Under the pieces are notes generated by a model. The model searched no databases and was not told the origin of the DNA. It saw only the letters and a list, made by a program, of their open reading frames with translations. Below, one piece after another: positions 16,558-23,488 of a DNA stretch of 34,246 bases. The DNA lies in NCBI GenBank assembly GCA_021830925.1, contig JAKBNS010000179.1, positions 1-34,246 of the forward strand, given 5' to 3'. The number at the start of each line of letters is the position of its first letter. Within the stretch, counting starts at the first letter, position 1. This DNA comes from Pseudomonadota bacterium (GTDB taxonomy: Bacteria > Pseudomonadota > Gammaproteobacteria > Burkholderiales > Burkholderiaceae_C). A program made the position numbers and the translations under genes.

Positions 16558-16709
16558 CACCACGCCGCCTGGCCGGAATGGGCCAGGTGGTGCATGCGGC
16601 GCTCGAGTTCGTAGATGTCGCGCGACTGCGCGAGGTAGCTCTCCGCCTGCTCGCGCGTGTCGTCGCCGGTCAGCAGCAGGGAATGGATCAGGTTCAGGAT
16701 CTTGGTCAT
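16557..16709 (-). CDS. DUF3563-like micro-protein (50 residues)
   Basis: The ATG at 16709 follows a GGGAG ribosome-binding site (complement of 16716-16720) with 6-nt spacing. The 50-residue product has a hydrophobic N-terminus (MTKILNLIHSLLLTG) and a C-terminal helix with the pattern SYLAQSRDIYELERRMHHL. The segment YLAxSxDIYxLERRM closely matches what I know of DUF3563 proteins from Burkholderiales. Function of the family is unknown. The stop overlaps the next small gene on the strand by one base. Nested palindromes lie just upstream. Confidence 0.72.
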   Translation of the reverse strand: MTKILNLIHSLLLTGDDTREQAESYLAQSRDIYELERRMHHLAHSGQAAW

Positions 16710-16736
16710 GGCAGGCTCCCGCTCGTGGCGGTGGAT

Positions 16737-16769
16737 ACTCGGGTTTTCCCCTATAGGGTTAACCCGAGT
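16737..16769. promoter_or_regulatory. Nested palindromes upstream of the DUF3563-like gene
   Basis: An outer perfect inverted repeat ACTCGGGTT (16737-16745) / AACCCGAGT (16761-16769) encloses two overlapping 10-bp palindromes, CCCTATAGGG (16749-16758) and GGGTTAACCC (16756-16765). It lies 28-60 bp upstream of the start of the 50-residue gene, so it is placed to act as an operator or promoter. The regulator is unknown. Confidence 0.55.
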
Positions 16770-16820
16770 TTAGCAGCCCGCCCGGAAGCTTGCACAAGCC
16801 TGTTGCGCCATCGCCCCGGT

Positions 16821-16840
16821 GGCGCCGCGCCCGCGGCGCC
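16821..16840 (-). terminator. GC-rich hairpin directly after the peroxiredoxin gene
   Basis: GGCGCCGC (16821-16828) and GCGGCGCC (16833-16840) are perfect 8-bp arms with a 4-nt loop, directly after the peroxiredoxin stop on the - strand. No T-run follows on the - strand, so it may be a weak terminator or only a 3'-end stabilising stem. Confidence 0.35.
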
Positions 16841-17499
16841 TACTTGGCGAGCTTCACCACGCGAAGGTAGGGCTTGAGGGTCTTCCAGCCCTGCGGGAAG
16901 CGCTCGCGCGCCGCCTCGTCGCTGACCGAGGTCGGAATGACCACGTCGCCGCCCGGGCGCCAGTTCGCCGGCGTGGCCACGCCGTGGCGCGCGCTGAGCT
17001 GCATGGCGTCGAGCAGGCGCAGGATCTCGTCGAAATCCCGTCCGTTGCTCATCGGGTAGGTCAGCATGGCCTTGACCTTCTTGTCCGGGCCGACGAAGAA
17101 CACGCTTCGCACGGTGGCGTTGTCATTGGCGTTGCGCGACTCGGCGTCTCCGCCCTCGCTCTCCGGCAGCATGTCGTACAGCTTGGACACCGTCAGATCG
17201 GTGTCGCCGATGATCGGATAGTTCGGCGCCACGCCCTGGGTCTCGGCGATGTCCTTGGCCCAGAGGTGATGCCGATCCACCGGATCCACCGACAGCCCGA
17301 TCAGCTTGCACCCGCGCTTGTCGAACTCCGGTTTCAGGCGCGCCACGGTACCGAGCTCGGTGGTGCAGATCGGCGTGAAGTCCTTGGGATGGGAGAACAG
17401 GATCGCCCACTGGTCGCCGATCCATTCGTGGAAGTGGATCGTGCCCTCGGAGGTCTGGGCGGTGAAATCCGGGGCGGTACTGCCGATGCGCAGGCTCAT
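16840..17499 (-). CDS. 1-Cys peroxiredoxin (Prx6-type)
   Basis: Peroxiredoxins reduce hydrogen peroxide and organic peroxides through a reactive Cys. The product is 219 residues, with the ATG at 17499 preceded by an AGGAG ribosome-binding site. The catalytic motif SHPKDFTPICTTELG places the peroxidatic Cys at residue 45. Other segments match the Prx6 subgroup: GLSVDPVDRHHLWAKDI, YPIIGDTDLTVSKLYDMLP and the long C-terminal dimerisation arm with RHGVATPANWRPGGDVVIP. No second conserved Cys is placed as in 2-Cys enzymes, so the reductant is probably external thiol. It appears monocistronic, with a GC-rich hairpin in its leader and another after its stop. Confidence 0.95.
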   Translation of the reverse strand: MSLRIGSTAPDFTAQTSEGTIHFHEWIGDQWAILFSHPKDFTPICTTELGTVARLKPEFDKRGCKLIGLSVDPVDRHHLWAKDIAETQGVAPNYPIIGDTDLTVSKLYDMLPESEGGDAESRNANDNATVRSVFFVGPDKKVKAMLTYPMSNGRDFDEILRLLDAMQLSARHGVATPANWRPGGDVVIPTSVSDEAARERFPQGWKTLKPYLRVVKLAK

Positions 17500-17524
17500 G
17501 CTGGGACTCCTCGTCGGTTGAACC

Positions 17525-17544
17525 GGCGCGGCGACCGCCGCGCC
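17525..17544. repeat. GC-rich inverted repeat in the peroxiredoxin leader
   Basis: GGCGCGGC (17525-17532) and GCCGCGCC (17537-17544) are perfect 8-bp arms with a 4-nt loop, 25 bp upstream of the peroxiredoxin start. It could form an RNA stem in the 5' leader or be a site for a regulator. At this base composition chance occurrence is also possible. Confidence 0.4.
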
Positions 17545-17653
17545 AGAATGCGCAAGCCTACGCCGAGCGCGCGCGCGGCGCCAAACAACCATTGCGCACA
17601 TGCATATGACCCGGAGTCAGAAAGGCCGCACGGAACGCCCCGGCCCCAGCGCA

Positions 17654-18511
17654 TCAGGAGAAGGACGCCGGACGCCACCTCAACAGCCGCTGCTCCAGCA
17701 GGCTCATCGCGTACTCGGCCAGCAGCGCGACCACCGCGAGCACGATCATGGCGCCGAACACCCCGGCCGCGTTGAACGCTCCCTGCGCGGTGGAGATCAG
17801 CAGCCCGATACCCTGGCGCGCGCCCAGGAATTCCCCGACCACCGCGCCGACCAGCGCGAAACCGAAACTGACGTGCAGACTGGCCAGGATCCAGCTCAGC
17901 GCCGACGGGATCACCACGTGCAGCGTGACCTGGCGCGGCGAAGCGCCGAGGATCTGCGCGTTGGCGATCATGTAGCGGTCGGCTTCGCGCACACCCTGGA
18001 AGGCGTTGCCGAACACCACGAAGAACACCATCACCACCGCCAGCGCCACCTTCGAGGCCATGCCCAGGCCAAGCGCGATGACGAATATCGAGCCCAGCAC
18101 CACGCGGGGGATGGAGTTGGCCACCTTGATGTACACGCTGAAGATGTCGGCCAGCAGCTTGTTGCGCCCGAGCAGGATGCCGCAGATCACGCCGCCCACG
18201 GCGCCGATCAGGAAACCCAGCATGGTCTCCTCCAGCGTGACCCACACCTGTTGCCACAGCGGGCCCTGCGAGGTGCCGTGACGCATCCACTCGACGATCT
18301 GCGCGGCGATGGCGCTGGGCATGGAGTAGAAGAAGGGGTCGATCCAGCGCAGCCGGGCGGCCACTTCCCAGCCGCCCAGCACCAGCACCAGCACGGCGAT
18401 GCGCCAGAACAGCACCAGCGAGGCGCGGCGGCGAACCATGCGCTGCGCGAGACGTTCGGCGTCGGCCTGCTGCGTCTGCGCGGAGGAGTCGAAGGTCGTG
18501 GTGGTACTCAT
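17654..18511 (-). CDS. ABC transporter permease (SsuC/TauC/NrtB-like)
   Basis: This is the inner-membrane channel of an importer. The product is 285 residues, with the ATG at 18511 overlapping the ATPase stop (ATGA). After a hydrophilic N-terminus of about 30 residues come about six transmembrane helices, beginning with FWRIAVLVLVLGGWEVAARL. The coupling loop EAA-type motif is visible in AQILGASPRQVTLHVVIPSA, followed by GFALVGAVVGEFLGARQGIG. This matches the BPD_transp_1 family members that serve nitrate, taurine, sulfonate or pyrimidine-precursor importers. The substrate cannot be told from the permease. It is the last gene of the three-gene importer operon. Confidence 0.92.
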   Translation of the reverse strand: MSTTTTFDSSAQTQQADAERLAQRMVRRRASLVLFWRIAVLVLVLGGWEVAARLRWIDPFFYSMPSAIAAQIVEWMRHGTSQGPLWQQVWVTLEETMLGFLIGAVGGVICGILLGRNKLLADIFSVYIKVANSIPRVVLGSIFVIALGLGMASKVALAVVMVFFVVFGNAFQGVREADRYMIANAQILGASPRQVTLHVVIPSALSWILASLHVSFGFALVGAVVGEFLGARQGIGLLISTAQGAFNAAGVFGAMIVLAVVALLAEYAMSLLEQRLLRWRPASFS

Positions 18512-19290
18512 GCGATATGCACCTCGGCGCGCAGATCGTCCCAGATGGAGCGCGCATAGTCGATGAAACGCGGTTCGTAGCGCACGCTGGACATGACGCG
18601 CGGCCGCGGCAGTTCGATGTCGTACACCCGCTTGACGCTGGCCGGGCGGCTGCCCAGCACGAACACCTTGTCGGCCAGCGCCACCGCCTCTTCCAGGTCG
18701 TGGGTGACGAACACCACCGAGCCCCCGCTGGCCGACCACAACTGCAGCAACTCATCGTGCATCAGGGTGCGGGTCTGCATGTCCAGCGCGCTGAAGGGTT
18801 CGTCCATCAGCAGGATCTCGGGCTTGTTGATGAAGGTCTGCGCCAGCGCGACGCGCTTGCGCATCCCCCCCGACAACTGGTGCGGGTAGTGCTTCTCGAA
18901 TCCGGACAGTCCGACCCGGCGCAGCCAGTCGCGCGCCAGTTCGTGCGCCGCGGCCTTCGGCTGGCCGCGGAACATCGGCCCGGCCGCGACGTTGTCCAGC
19001 ACGCTGCGCCACGGGAACACCGCATCGCTCTGGAACACGAAGCCGATGCGCGGGTCGATACCCTCGACCGGCCGGCCCATGACTCGCACGTGGCCGCTGC
19101 TCGGGCGCAGCAGCCCGGTGATCAGGCTCAGCGTGGTGGACTTGCCGCAGCCGGTGGGGCCGACCACCGCGCAGAACTCGCCGCGGGCGACGCTCATGCT
19201 GAAGTCGTGCAGCGCGAGCGTCGCATGGCCGTCCGCCGAGACGAAGCGGCAACTGACCCGCTCGAGTTCGATCGCCGGGCTGGAGCTCAT
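18508..19290 (-). CDS. ABC transporter ATP-binding protein (SsuB/TauB/NrtD-like)
   Basis: This is the cytoplasmic ATPase that powers the importer. The product is 260 residues, and all nucleotide-binding motifs are intact: Walker A GPTGCGKST (44-52), Q-loop FVFQSDAVFPW, signature LSGGM, Walker B ILLMDEPFSALD and the H-loop VTHD. The sequence style (VFPWRSVLDNVAAGP, QLSGGMRKRVALAQ) is that of the nitrate/sulfonate/taurine group. It overlaps both neighbours by 4 bp (19287-19290 with the binding-protein gene, 18508-18511 with the permease), so the three genes are translationally coupled. Confidence 0.95.
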   Translation of the reverse strand: MSSSPAIELERVSCRFVSADGHATLALHDFSMSVARGEFCAVVGPTGCGKSTTLSLITGLLRPSSGHVRVMGRPVEGIDPRIGFVFQSDAVFPWRSVLDNVAAGPMFRGQPKAAAHELARDWLRRVGLSGFEKHYPHQLSGGMRKRVALAQTFINKPEILLMDEPFSALDMQTRTLMHDELLQLWSASGGSVVFVTHDLEEAVALADKVFVLGSRPASVKRVYDIELPRPRVMSSVRYEPRFIDYARSIWDDLRAEVHIA

Positions 19291-20285
19291 TTCGCCGCCG
19301 CCTCGACGAATCGGGTGGTGTAGGTCCTGGCCAGATCGATGTGGGCGTTGCGCACCCCCGGCTTGAAGGTCGACAGCACCTTCAGCACGGTCTGCGGGCC
19401 ATCGGCGGGCATGCGCCCGTCGGCGGTGAACATCGGCAGCGAGGCCTTCAACGCCTGGATGTACAGCTTCTTGTCGCCGCCGTAGTAGTCGCGCGGCATA
19501 ACGTCGGCGATCTGCTCGGCGCTGTGGGTGTGCATGTACTGCAGGGTGCGCACGAAGGCGCGGGCTAGCTTGGCCACCTCGGCCTGGTGCGCGTCCACCC
19601 AGGCGTTGGGCATGTACAGCGAAGCCGCCGGGTACACGCCGCCCAGCGCCGCACGGGCACCCTGCTCGGTACGCAGGTCCACCAGCACCTTGGCCTGGCC
19701 GGTGCCGAGCATGCGCGCAGCCGTCGGGTCGGAGGTCATGCCGGCCTGGATGCGGTCCTGCTGCATCGCGGCGATGAAGGTATTGCCCGCGCCCACCGGC
19801 AGCAGCGAGTAGTCACCCTGCTTGAGCCCGGCCTTGGCGGCCATGTACTGGGTCAGGAAGTCGGTCGACGAGCCCAGTCCGGTGACGCCCAGCGTATGGC
19901 CGCGGAAGTCGGCCGGCGACTTGATGCTGCCGGCGAGCTTCGCCGACACCAGTTCGGCCTCGCCCGGGACCTTGGCGAACTGCACCACCGATTCGGCTGC
20001 CTTGCCCTTGCTCTGCAGATCGATGGTGTGGTCGTAAAAGCCCACCACGCCCTGCACGGCGCCGGCCAGCATCTCGTTTTCGGCATTGACCCCGGCCGGC
20101 TCGGACATCAGGTCGACGTCCAGGCCCTCGTCCTTGAAGTAGCCCAGACGCTGGGTCAGCTCGGCGGGCAGGTAGATGATCTTGTTGATGCCGCCGACCA
20201 TGATCCGGATCTTGTCCGCGGCATGCGCGTCCATTGCGACGAACGCGGTGATCGCGAGCGCTGCGATACGCTTGATGGTATTCAT
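19287..20285 (-). CDS. ABC transporter substrate-binding protein, NMT1/SsuA-like
   Basis: This is the periplasmic receptor of the importer. The product is 332 residues with a signal peptide (MNTIKRIAALAITAFVAMDA, cleavage at AHA-AD). The start is supported by an AGGAG ribosome-binding site at 20293-20297. The mature sequence has the type II binding-protein pattern of the NMT1/THI5 and SsuA families: IYLPAELTQRLGYFKDEGLD, then DFRGHTLGVTGLGSSTDFLT, and QQDRIQAGMTSDPTAARML. The ligand cannot be read from the sequence; taurine, sulfonate, nitrate, aromatic acids and thiamine precursors are all handled by this fold. It is the first gene of the importer operon and is divergent from a two-component system, which probably controls it. 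Confidence 0.92.
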   Translation of the reverse strand: MNTIKRIAALAITAFVAMDAHAADKIRIMVGGINKIIYLPAELTQRLGYFKDEGLDVDLMSEPAGVNAENEMLAGAVQGVVGFYDHTIDLQSKGKAAESVVQFAKVPGEAELVSAKLAGSIKSPADFRGHTLGVTGLGSSTDFLTQYMAAKAGLKQGDYSLLPVGAGNTFIAAMQQDRIQAGMTSDPTAARMLGTGQAKVLVDLRTEQGARAALGGVYPAASLYMPNAWVDAHQAEVAKLARAFVRTLQYMHTHSAEQIADVMPRDYYGGDKKLYIQALKASLPMFTADGRMPADGPQTVLKVLSTFKPGVRNAHIDLARTYTTRFVEAAAK

Positions 20286-20338
20286 TCAGGGTCTCCTGCA
20301 AGCCATGGTTGTGAGCACGCCTTCCGGGCGTGTCCGCC

Positions 20339-20373
20339 ATGCTAGGAAGTCCCAACCTTCAACCAGCTTTCAG
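20339..20373 (-). promoter_or_regulatory. Possible response-regulator boxes and -10 of the importer operon
   Basis: Read on the - strand, CTGAAAG (20373-20367) and TTGAAG (20362-20357) form two similar half-sites about 11 bp apart. After 12 bp comes TAGCAT (20344-20339), a fair -10 box. Tandem half-sites one helical turn apart, close upstream of the -10, are the usual layout for OmpR/PhoB-family activation. A 6-bp stem (CACGCC/GGCGTG, 20316-20332) lies in the predicted leader. Confidence 0.35.
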
Positions 20374-20413
20374 CTCCCGCGCCCTCCAACCGGGGTTTAC
20401 CCGCACCTCCGCC

Positions 20414-21085
20414 GTGAACATCCTGCTCGTCGAAGACAACCTCGAACTCGCGCAGTGGCTGGCCAAGGTGCTGCGCGACGCGCAGTACGGCGTGGACTGC
20501 GCGCACGACGGCGAGCAGGCGCTGCGCCTGCTGCACGACGGCGGCTACGAGTTGATGCTGCTCGACCTCAAGCTGCCCGACATGGACGGGCGCGGCGTGC
20601 TGCGCAGGCTGCGCCGCGCCCGCGACGACCTGCCGGTGCTGGTGCTCACGGCCAGCGGGTCCCTGGACATCAAGGTGGACAGCCTGGAGCTCGGTGCCGA
20701 CGACTACCTGGTCAAGCCCTTCGAGGTGCGCGAATTGCTCGCCCGCATCAAGGTCCTGATCCGCCGGCGCGGCCGCGCCGGCAGTTCGCAGCTGCACTGC
20801 GCCGACCTGAGCTACGACCTGGACAGTCGGGAATTCCGTGCCGCCGGCGAGGCGCTGGCGCTTCCGCCGCGCGAGCATGCCGTGCTCGAGGCGCTGCTGC
20901 TGCAGCAGGGACGCACGCTGAGCAAGACCCAGTTGGTGCGCACGGTGTTCGATACCGACGACGAAGCCGGCGAGGACGCCATCGAACTCTACGTGCATCG
21001 GCTGCGCCGCAAGCTCGAGGCCACGCGGGCGCGCATCGTCACGCTGCGCGGACTGGGTTACCTGCTGCGCGAGGCGCAGGCATGA
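20414..21085 (+). CDS. Response regulator, OmpR/PhoB family (TctD/QseB-like)
   Basis: The product is 223 residues from the GTG at 20414 (VNILLVEDN), chosen because receiver domains begin this way; upstream in-frame starts add non-family residues. The receiver has the acidic pair Glu7-Asp8, the phospho-acceptor Asp51 (LLDLKLPDMDG), Thr79 and Lys101 (YLVKPFE). The C-terminal winged helix is standard (LPPREHAVLEALLLQQGRTL, then YVHRLRRKLEA and TLRGLGYLL). There is no clear ribosome-binding site, so the mRNA may be leaderless or start close by. It overlaps the kinase gene by ATGA. The divergent importer operon is the likely target. Confidence 0.94.
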   Translation: MNILLVEDNLELAQWLAKVLRDAQYGVDCAHDGEQALRLLHDGGYELMLLDLKLPDMDGRGVLRRLRRARDDLPVLVLTASGSLDIKVDSLELGADDYLVKPFEVRELLARIKVLIRRRGRAGSSQLHCADLSYDLDSREFRAAGEALALPPREHAVLEALLLQQGRTLSKTQLVRTVFDTDDEAGEDAIELYVHRLRRKLEATRARIVTLRGLGYLLREAQA

Positions 21086-22479
21086 ACAGCCTGCGCCTGC
21101 GCCTGCTGCTGTGGGTGCTGGTGCCGATGAGCGCGTTGCTGGCCCTGAGCGCCTGGGCCTCGTGGCGCGACTCCGGGGCGCAGGCGCGCACGGTGGAGGA
21201 TGCGCGCTTGCTGGCCTCGGCGCGCATGATCGCCGGCCAGGTCGCCTGGAGCGACGGTGTGCTGGTTGCCACCACGCCGCCGGCGGCGCTGGACCTGTTC
21301 GCCTCGCGCGAGCGCGACCGCGTTTACTTCCAGGTGCGGGAACTCGGCGGCGACCTGCTCGCCGGCTGGCCCGACCTGCCCGCGCCCGCCCCGGTGACGA
21401 CCGCCTCGCCGCGCTACCTGCGCGATCGCTTCCGCGGCGACGCGGTGCGCATGGTCAGCATCGAACGGGATTTCGGCGACGTCGGCGGACGTACGCGCAG
21501 GGTGCAGGTCAGCGTGGCCGAGACCCGCGGCTCCTACCAGGCGCTGCGCATGGCGCTGTGGCGTCCCGCGCTGCTGCATGCCTCGCTGCTGCTGGTGCTG
21601 GCGCTGGCCTCGATGCTACTGGGCCTGACCCTGGAACTGCGCCCGCTGCTGCGCCTGCGTCGCGAACTGCTGCGTCGCGCCGACGACGACCTGACCCCGC
21701 TGCGCGCCGGGGAGCTGCAACGCGAGTTGCGCCCGGTGGTCGAGACCATCAACCAGCAGGCGGCGCGCCTGACGCGCCAGATCGACGTGCAAAAGCGCTT
21801 CGTGGCGGACGCGGCGCACCAGCTGCGCACGCCGCTGGCGCTGATCGGCGTGCAACTGCACGACGCCGCCAGCCAGGCGGAATCGGCACCGCTGCAAGCC
21901 ACGCTGGAGGCGCTGCGCCAGGGCACGCGCCAGCTCGGTCGCGTGGTCGATCAGTTGCTCAGCCTGTCGCAGGCCGAGAGCCAGCGCGCCGGCGCCCCGC
22001 CGCGCGCGCCGGTGGATCTGGCCCATGGGGTGCGCGAGGTCATGCTGGAACTGGCCATGCTGGCCGAGGCACGCGGGGTCGAGCTGGGGCTGGATCCGGT
22101 GCCCGCGGAGTTGCCCCGGGTGCTGGCCGACGCGGCGCTGCTGCATGCGCTGGTCTACAACCTGGTGGACAACGCGCTGCGCTACACCCCGGCAGGGGGC
22201 AGCGTGTCGCTTCGCGTCGAACCGCGAGGGGCACGCGTCGAACTGAGCGTATGCGACACCGGCCCCGGCATCGCGCCGGAACTGCGCGCACGGGTGTTCG
22301 AGCGCTTCTACCGCGTCGAGCCCGCTCCGAGCGGGGGCAGCGGCCTGGGCCTGTCCATCGTGCGCGAGGCCGCGGCCGCCTGCGGTGCCGCGGTTCGTCT
22401 GGAGACCGCGTCCGGGGGCGGGCTGTGCGCGCGCGTGGAATTCGAACCGGCCGTGTCGCCGGCGCTCACTGGTAGGTGA
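21082..22479 (+). CDS. Sensor histidine kinase (TctE/QseC-like)
   Basis: The product is 465 residues, with the start overlapping the response-regulator stop. The N-terminal membrane helix (about 8-27) and a second one (163-184) bracket a periplasmic sensor of about 135 residues resembling the N-terminal domain of TctE-type kinases. That domain contains SRERDRVYFQVRELGGDLLA and ends in a VQVSVAET strand. The kinase core is complete: H-box AHQLRTPLAL with His246, N-box NLVDNALRYTP, G1 DTGPGIAPE and G2 SGLGLSIV. The sensed ligand is unknown. TctE relatives respond to small organic acids, and the divergent importer may move the same compound. The last 14 bp overlap the convergent fimbrial adhesin gene (22466-22479). 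Confidence 0.94.
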   Translation: MNSLRLRLLLWVLVPMSALLALSAWASWRDSGAQARTVEDARLLASARMIAGQVAWSDGVLVATTPPAALDLFASRERDRVYFQVRELGGDLLAGWPDLPAPAPVTTASPRYLRDRFRGDAVRMVSIERDFGDVGGRTRRVQVSVAETRGSYQALRMALWRPALLHASLLLVLALASMLLGLTLELRPLLRLRRELLRRADDDLTPLRAGELQRELRPVVETINQQAARLTRQIDVQKRFVADAAHQLRTPLALIGVQLHDAASQAESAPLQATLEALRQGTRQLGRVVDQLLSLSQAESQRAGAPPRAPVDLAHGVREVMLELAMLAEARGVELGLDPVPAELPRVLADAALLHALVYNLVDNALRYTPAGGSVSLRVEPRGARVELSVCDTGPGIAPELRARVFERFYRVEPAPSGGSGLGLSIVREAAAACGAAVRLETASGGGLCARVEFEPAVSPALTGR

Positions 22480-23488
22480 GCGTGTAGGTGGCGATCGCGG
22501 TCACTGCCCCGGGCGTCACCGCGCCGGTGGCGAAGTAGCGCGCGATGTAGGTCTGCGCCGAGACCGCGCCGGCCGCGTCGACCGTACCCGCCTCGGACCC
22601 GGCGGACACCCCGCTGCTCACCGGCGTCCCGTTCGCATCGAGGATCTGCACCCCGACGTTGCCGGCCGGCGCAGCCGCCGAGTTGGCGATCACCGAGGGG
22701 TAGCCGGGAACCGGATTGAAGCTCCAGCTCGCGTAGACCGCATAGGGAGTCGAAGGCACCGCCCGGCAGCTCTGGAGGGGAAAACGGAAACTGGTGGCGC
22801 CGGCGCTCTGTCCCGGCGCTGCCAGCGCAGCCGCCGAAACCCGGGGCAGCGTGACGGTCAAGGCCAGCGGGGCCACGGTGCAGCCGCCGCCGGCGATCAG
22901 CGGCACCGCGGCGGGCAGGCCCCGACTGACCTTGCTGCCTCCCGCGGCGACGGGGAACGCGACCCAGTCGGGTCCGGTTCCTCCCAGCGGATTGGTGGCC
23001 GCGATGTCCGTGCCCAGCGCGCTGGTGCCGCGCACGAACTCGATCGGCGCGACCAGGCTGCCGCTGCAGGTTCCCGCGGCGGTGGAGTCCATGCGAAAGG
23101 TCCAGGCCCTGACCCTCTCGGTGAGGTTGCCCAGTGCGCACCCCGGCGAGCTCAGGTTCAGCGTCGGCGTGCCGCTGGAAACGATGGACACGCCGTCGGT
23201 GGCCCCGCTCGATGAGACCATCGGCTTCTGGTTCGTCCCCCCCAGCACGAGTCCACCGCCCAGTCTGGCGCCGCGGCCGGTGGCGGTGCAGGAAAAGCTC
23301 AGCGACAGGGTTCCGCCCCAGAGCGCCGAGCCGGCCGCGAGCGACGCCGGCACGACGATGCGCGCCGGCGTCGGGATCAACTGCGCGAAACTTCCCACCG
23401 TGCAGCGCATGGTCGCGCGCGCCGCGCACACGCCGGGCGCAAGCCCGCCCAGGCCGAGCAGCAGCGCCCCCAGGCGCCGGCCCGTCAT
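22466..23488 (-). CDS. Fimbrial tip adhesin / minor pilin of chaperone-usher system
   Basis: The product is 340 residues. It starts at the ATG at 23488, overlapping the usher stop, with a signal peptide (GRRLGALLLGLGGLAPGVCA). The mature protein is much longer than a pilin and looks two-domain. An N-terminal part with four or more Cys (MRCTVGSFAQ, SFSCTATG, PGCALGN, AGTCSGS) would be the receptor-binding lectin-like domain. A C-terminal pilin domain starts near GGGCTVAPLALTVTLPRVS and ends in ATYTLTYQ, the penultimate-Tyr pattern used in chaperone recognition. The position as last gene, after the usher, is typical for tip adhesins. Its receptor is unknown. Confidence 0.8.
   Translation of the reverse strand: MTGRRLGALLLGLGGLAPGVCAARATMRCTVGSFAQLIPTPARIVVPASLAAGSALWGGTLSLSFSCTATGRGARLGGGLVLGGTNQKPMVSSSGATDGVSIVSSGTPTLNLSSPGCALGNLTERVRAWTFRMDSTAAGTCSGSLVAPIEFVRGTSALGTDIAATNPLGGTGPDWVAFPVAAGGSKVSRGLPAAVPLIAGGGCTVAPLALTVTLPRVSAAALAAPGQSAGATSFRFPLQSCRAVPSTPYAVYASWSFNPVPGYPSVIANSAAAPAGNVGVQILDANGTPVSSGVSAGSEAGTVDAAGAVSAQTYIARYFATGAVTPGAVTAIATYTLTYQ

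Noticed and set aside
16297-16614. 105-codon + strand frame after the SARP gene
   Set aside because: It starts at the SARP end without its own signals and lies opposite the better supported coupled pair of small - strand genes.
17610-17653. GGCCG / CGGCC stem after the importer permease considered as terminator
   Set aside because: A 5-bp stem with a long loop and a short T-run on the - strand. Too weak to list.
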